Below, piece by piece: positions 59,130 through 60,429 of a stretch of 60,429 bases of DNA. The translations under genes and the position numbers were made by a program. Origin of the DNA: Amycolatopsis thailandensis. Lineage in GTDB: Bacteria > Actinomycetota > Actinomycetes > Mycobacteriales > Pseudonocardiaceae. The notes under the pieces were generated by a model. It ran no database searches and was not told the DNA's origin. It worked only from the letters and a program-made list of their open reading frames with translations. The DNA lies in the NCBI RefSeq assembly GCF_002234405.1, contig NZ_NMQT01000006.1, positions 1-60,429 of the forward strand, written 5' to 3'. Positions within the stretch are counted from its first letter, which is position 1. Every line of letters begins with the position of its first letter.

Positions 59130-60429
59130 CCGAACTCTGCTTCGTCTCGGCCGAGGGCGGTTCCGCCTTCATGGAGGAGCTCCTGGAGGTGGTCGCCGAC
59201 GCCGTGCGCACGGCGGGCGGCAAGGCCAGGACCGCGATCGGCAAGTACCCCGAGGCCGGGAACGACACGGTGTACGTCGTCGTCCCCCACGAATACTTCG
59301 TCACCGCCCCGGACGCCGAGTTCCCGACCGCCGAACAGTGCCGCCGCACCATCGGGTTCTGTGTGGAGCACCCCGGGACGGCGACCTTCGAGCGCAACGC
59401 CGAACTGCTCTCCATCCTGGGCGGCGCCGTCGACATCAACACCGATTCGACCGCCGAACTGCGGCGGCGCGGGATCGGCGTCGAGCATTTCCAGCTCGGC
59501 TACAGCCCGCTGTGGGACCTGTGGGGCGGCGACCTCGACAGTCCGCGCGACATCGACGTCACCTACCTCGGCACGGCCGAGCGACGGCGTTCGGTGCTGC
59601 TCGGTTCGTACGCGCGGGAGCTCGCCGGGCTGCGGACGCGGCTGCTGACCCCGCCGCACGAACCGATGACCGCCGCCCGTGTCGATTTCTTGCCGGGCAA
59701 GGCGAAGTTCGAGCATCTCGCGCGGTCGCGGTTCCTGCTGAACCTGCACCGCGAGCAGAAACAGACCCTGGAGTGGGTGCGCACGCTCGAAGCGATGACC
59801 AACGGCTGCGTGGTGGTCAGCGAGACGTCCGTCGACGTCGAACCGCTGGTCCCCGGCGAGCACCTGGTGCTCGCGCGGCCGGAGGCGCTGGGTTCGGTCG
59901 CCGCGGCGCTGGCCGACGAGCCCGAACGCGAACGGCACCTGCGTTCGGCCGCCTACGGTTTCGTGAAGTCGCTGGACATGACGGCGTCCGCGCGGCGGCT
60001 GATCGACCTGGCGGCTTCGCTGGGTTCGACGCCGGCCGCGGACATCGCCCCGGCGCGGGCGCTGGCGACCAGCCTGCGCAACCCCGAGAACGCGCTGGCC
60101 GTCGACACCCCGTCGTTCGACGCGCGGTTCGCGGGCGACCGGTCCGCCGGTGGCCCGGCTTCGGCACGCGGGACGGCGTTGTCGGCGCGGACCGCGCAGC
60201 GCACGGCAGGCGCGCGACGGGTCGCGACGCGACGCTGGGAGCCCGCGGCGGCTTCGTCGGCCGGTACCGCCGACGTCGACGTGCTGATCGTGCGCCGGCC
60301 CGGCGAGGTCGACCCGGACGAGCTCGCGAACGACCTGCTCACCGGCGGGGTGACCCCCCGGAAGGTGCTCGTCGGCGAGGACGGCGTGCACCCGTGGCCG
60401 CGTCCGCGTCCGTACGACGTGCTGCTGCC
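59126..60429 (+). CDS. glycosyltransferase, truncated by the window edge
   Basis: Open from GTG at 59126 to the end, about 435 codons visible. Residues about 1-300 resemble a GT-B glycosyltransferase with the acceptor-side HREQKQTLEWVRTLEAMTNG and VVVSETSVDVEPLVPGEHLV at the usual C-lobe donor site. From about 385 a new segment (DVDVLIVRRPGEVDPDELAN) starts, possibly a second, GT2-like domain. The GTG overlaps the preceding stop (GTGA). The C-terminus is missing. Confidence 0.75.
   Translation, partial: MTELCFVSAEGGSAFMEELLEVVADAVRTAGGKARTAIGKYPEAGNDTVYVVVPHEYFVTAPDAEFPTAEQCRRTIGFCVEHPGTATFERNAELLSILGGAVDINTDSTAELRRRGIGVEHFQLGYSPLWDLWGGDLDSPRDIDVTYLGTAERRRSVLLGSYARELAGLRTRLLTPPHEPMTAARVDFLPGKAKFEHLARSRFLLNLHREQKQTLEWVRTLEAMTNGCVVVSETSVDVEPLVPGEHLVLARPEALGSVAAALADEPERERHLRSAAYGFVKSLDMTASARRLIDLAASLGSTPAADIAPARALATSLRNPENALAVDTPSFDARFAGDRSAGGPASARGTALSARTAQRTAGARRVATRRWEPAAASSAGTADVDVLIVRRPGEVDPDELANDLLTGGVTPRKVLVGEDGVHPWPRPRPYDVLL

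Noticed and set aside
56015..60391. 1458-codon open frame on the minus strand opposite the glycan cluster
   Set aside because: It is antisense to four well-supported overlapping genes, its translation is Arg/Ala/Gly-rich low complexity with no domain, and long shadow frames are normal in DNA of this GC content.

Overview
This 60.4 kb window is GC-rich chromosomal DNA of an actinomycete. The mix of gene families (SigE-type sigma factors, IdeR-type iron boxes, DUF5926, DUF2470, LamG plus RHS secreted proteins, LytTR two-component control of acetate-type symporters), the frequent GTG starts and the interspersed palindromic elements point to Pseudonocardiaceae, most likely Amycolatopsis. The genus is an inference. 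No phage, integrase or insertion sequence was found.

Layout. 1-309: non-coding DNA with a 9-bp tandem repeat, a large palindrome and a cluster of DnaA-box-like sites. 310-4383: cydA (no adjacent cydB), an S41 peptidase, a GDT1-family transporter and a DUF998 membrane protein. 4388-7138: homogentisate catabolism, with hmgA divergent from a conserved unknown gene and an IclR regulator. 7327-10906: a VWA/solute-binding fusion, a coiled-coil protein and a membrane protein. 10968-15283: two iron-responsive loci (DUF2470 protein and ferritin, each behind IdeR-like boxes), with a PPOX oxidoreductase, a CPBP protease and arginine deiminase between them. 15368-18234: a sigma factor with a coupled membrane partner, DUF952 and DUF5926. 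18534-19972: a tiny secreted His-rich protein followed by a cytochrome P450. 20001-20723: a VapC-type PIN toxin with an unrecognised upstream partner. 20799-31086: DUF4328, rhodanese, two sodium/solute symporters with small membrane partners, and a LytTR response regulator and LytS-like kinase separated by a GH16 glucanase and an SppA peptidase. 31256-35460: a class C serine hydrolase, a Fpg/Nei glycosylase, a membrane protein and an ECF sigma factor fused to its own zinc-finger membrane domain. 35658-35730: tRNA-Gly(GCC).

36043-50467 is the main accessory region: a large membrane protein, then a secreted polymorphic toxin locus. A 1400-aa LamG protein precedes a 2283-aa RHS/YD-repeat protein that ends in a self-cleaving Hint domain and a 98-aa toxin tip. 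An immunity-like gene follows. Toxin tip and immunity gene are clearly AT-richer than the rest. Two more immunity-type genes (Imm7-like, DUF2716-like) lie upstream of the toxin operon. 50655-52447: two unknown genes and an XRE antitoxin whose HigB-like toxin has decayed. 52670-60429: two tandem paralogous membrane proteins, then an overlapping glycan cluster: a methyltransferase fused to a kinase-like domain, a GT4 glycosyltransferase, a coiled-coil protein and a glycosyltransferase cut by the window edge. This set recalls the WbdD-type chain-terminator logic of O-antigen systems.

The points most worth following up are the self-releasing toxin/immunity cassette, the methyltransferase-kinase plus coiled-coil glycan cluster, the His-rich peptide/P450 pair, the conserved unknown gene beside hmgA, the DnaA-box cluster and the two palindromic repeat families.
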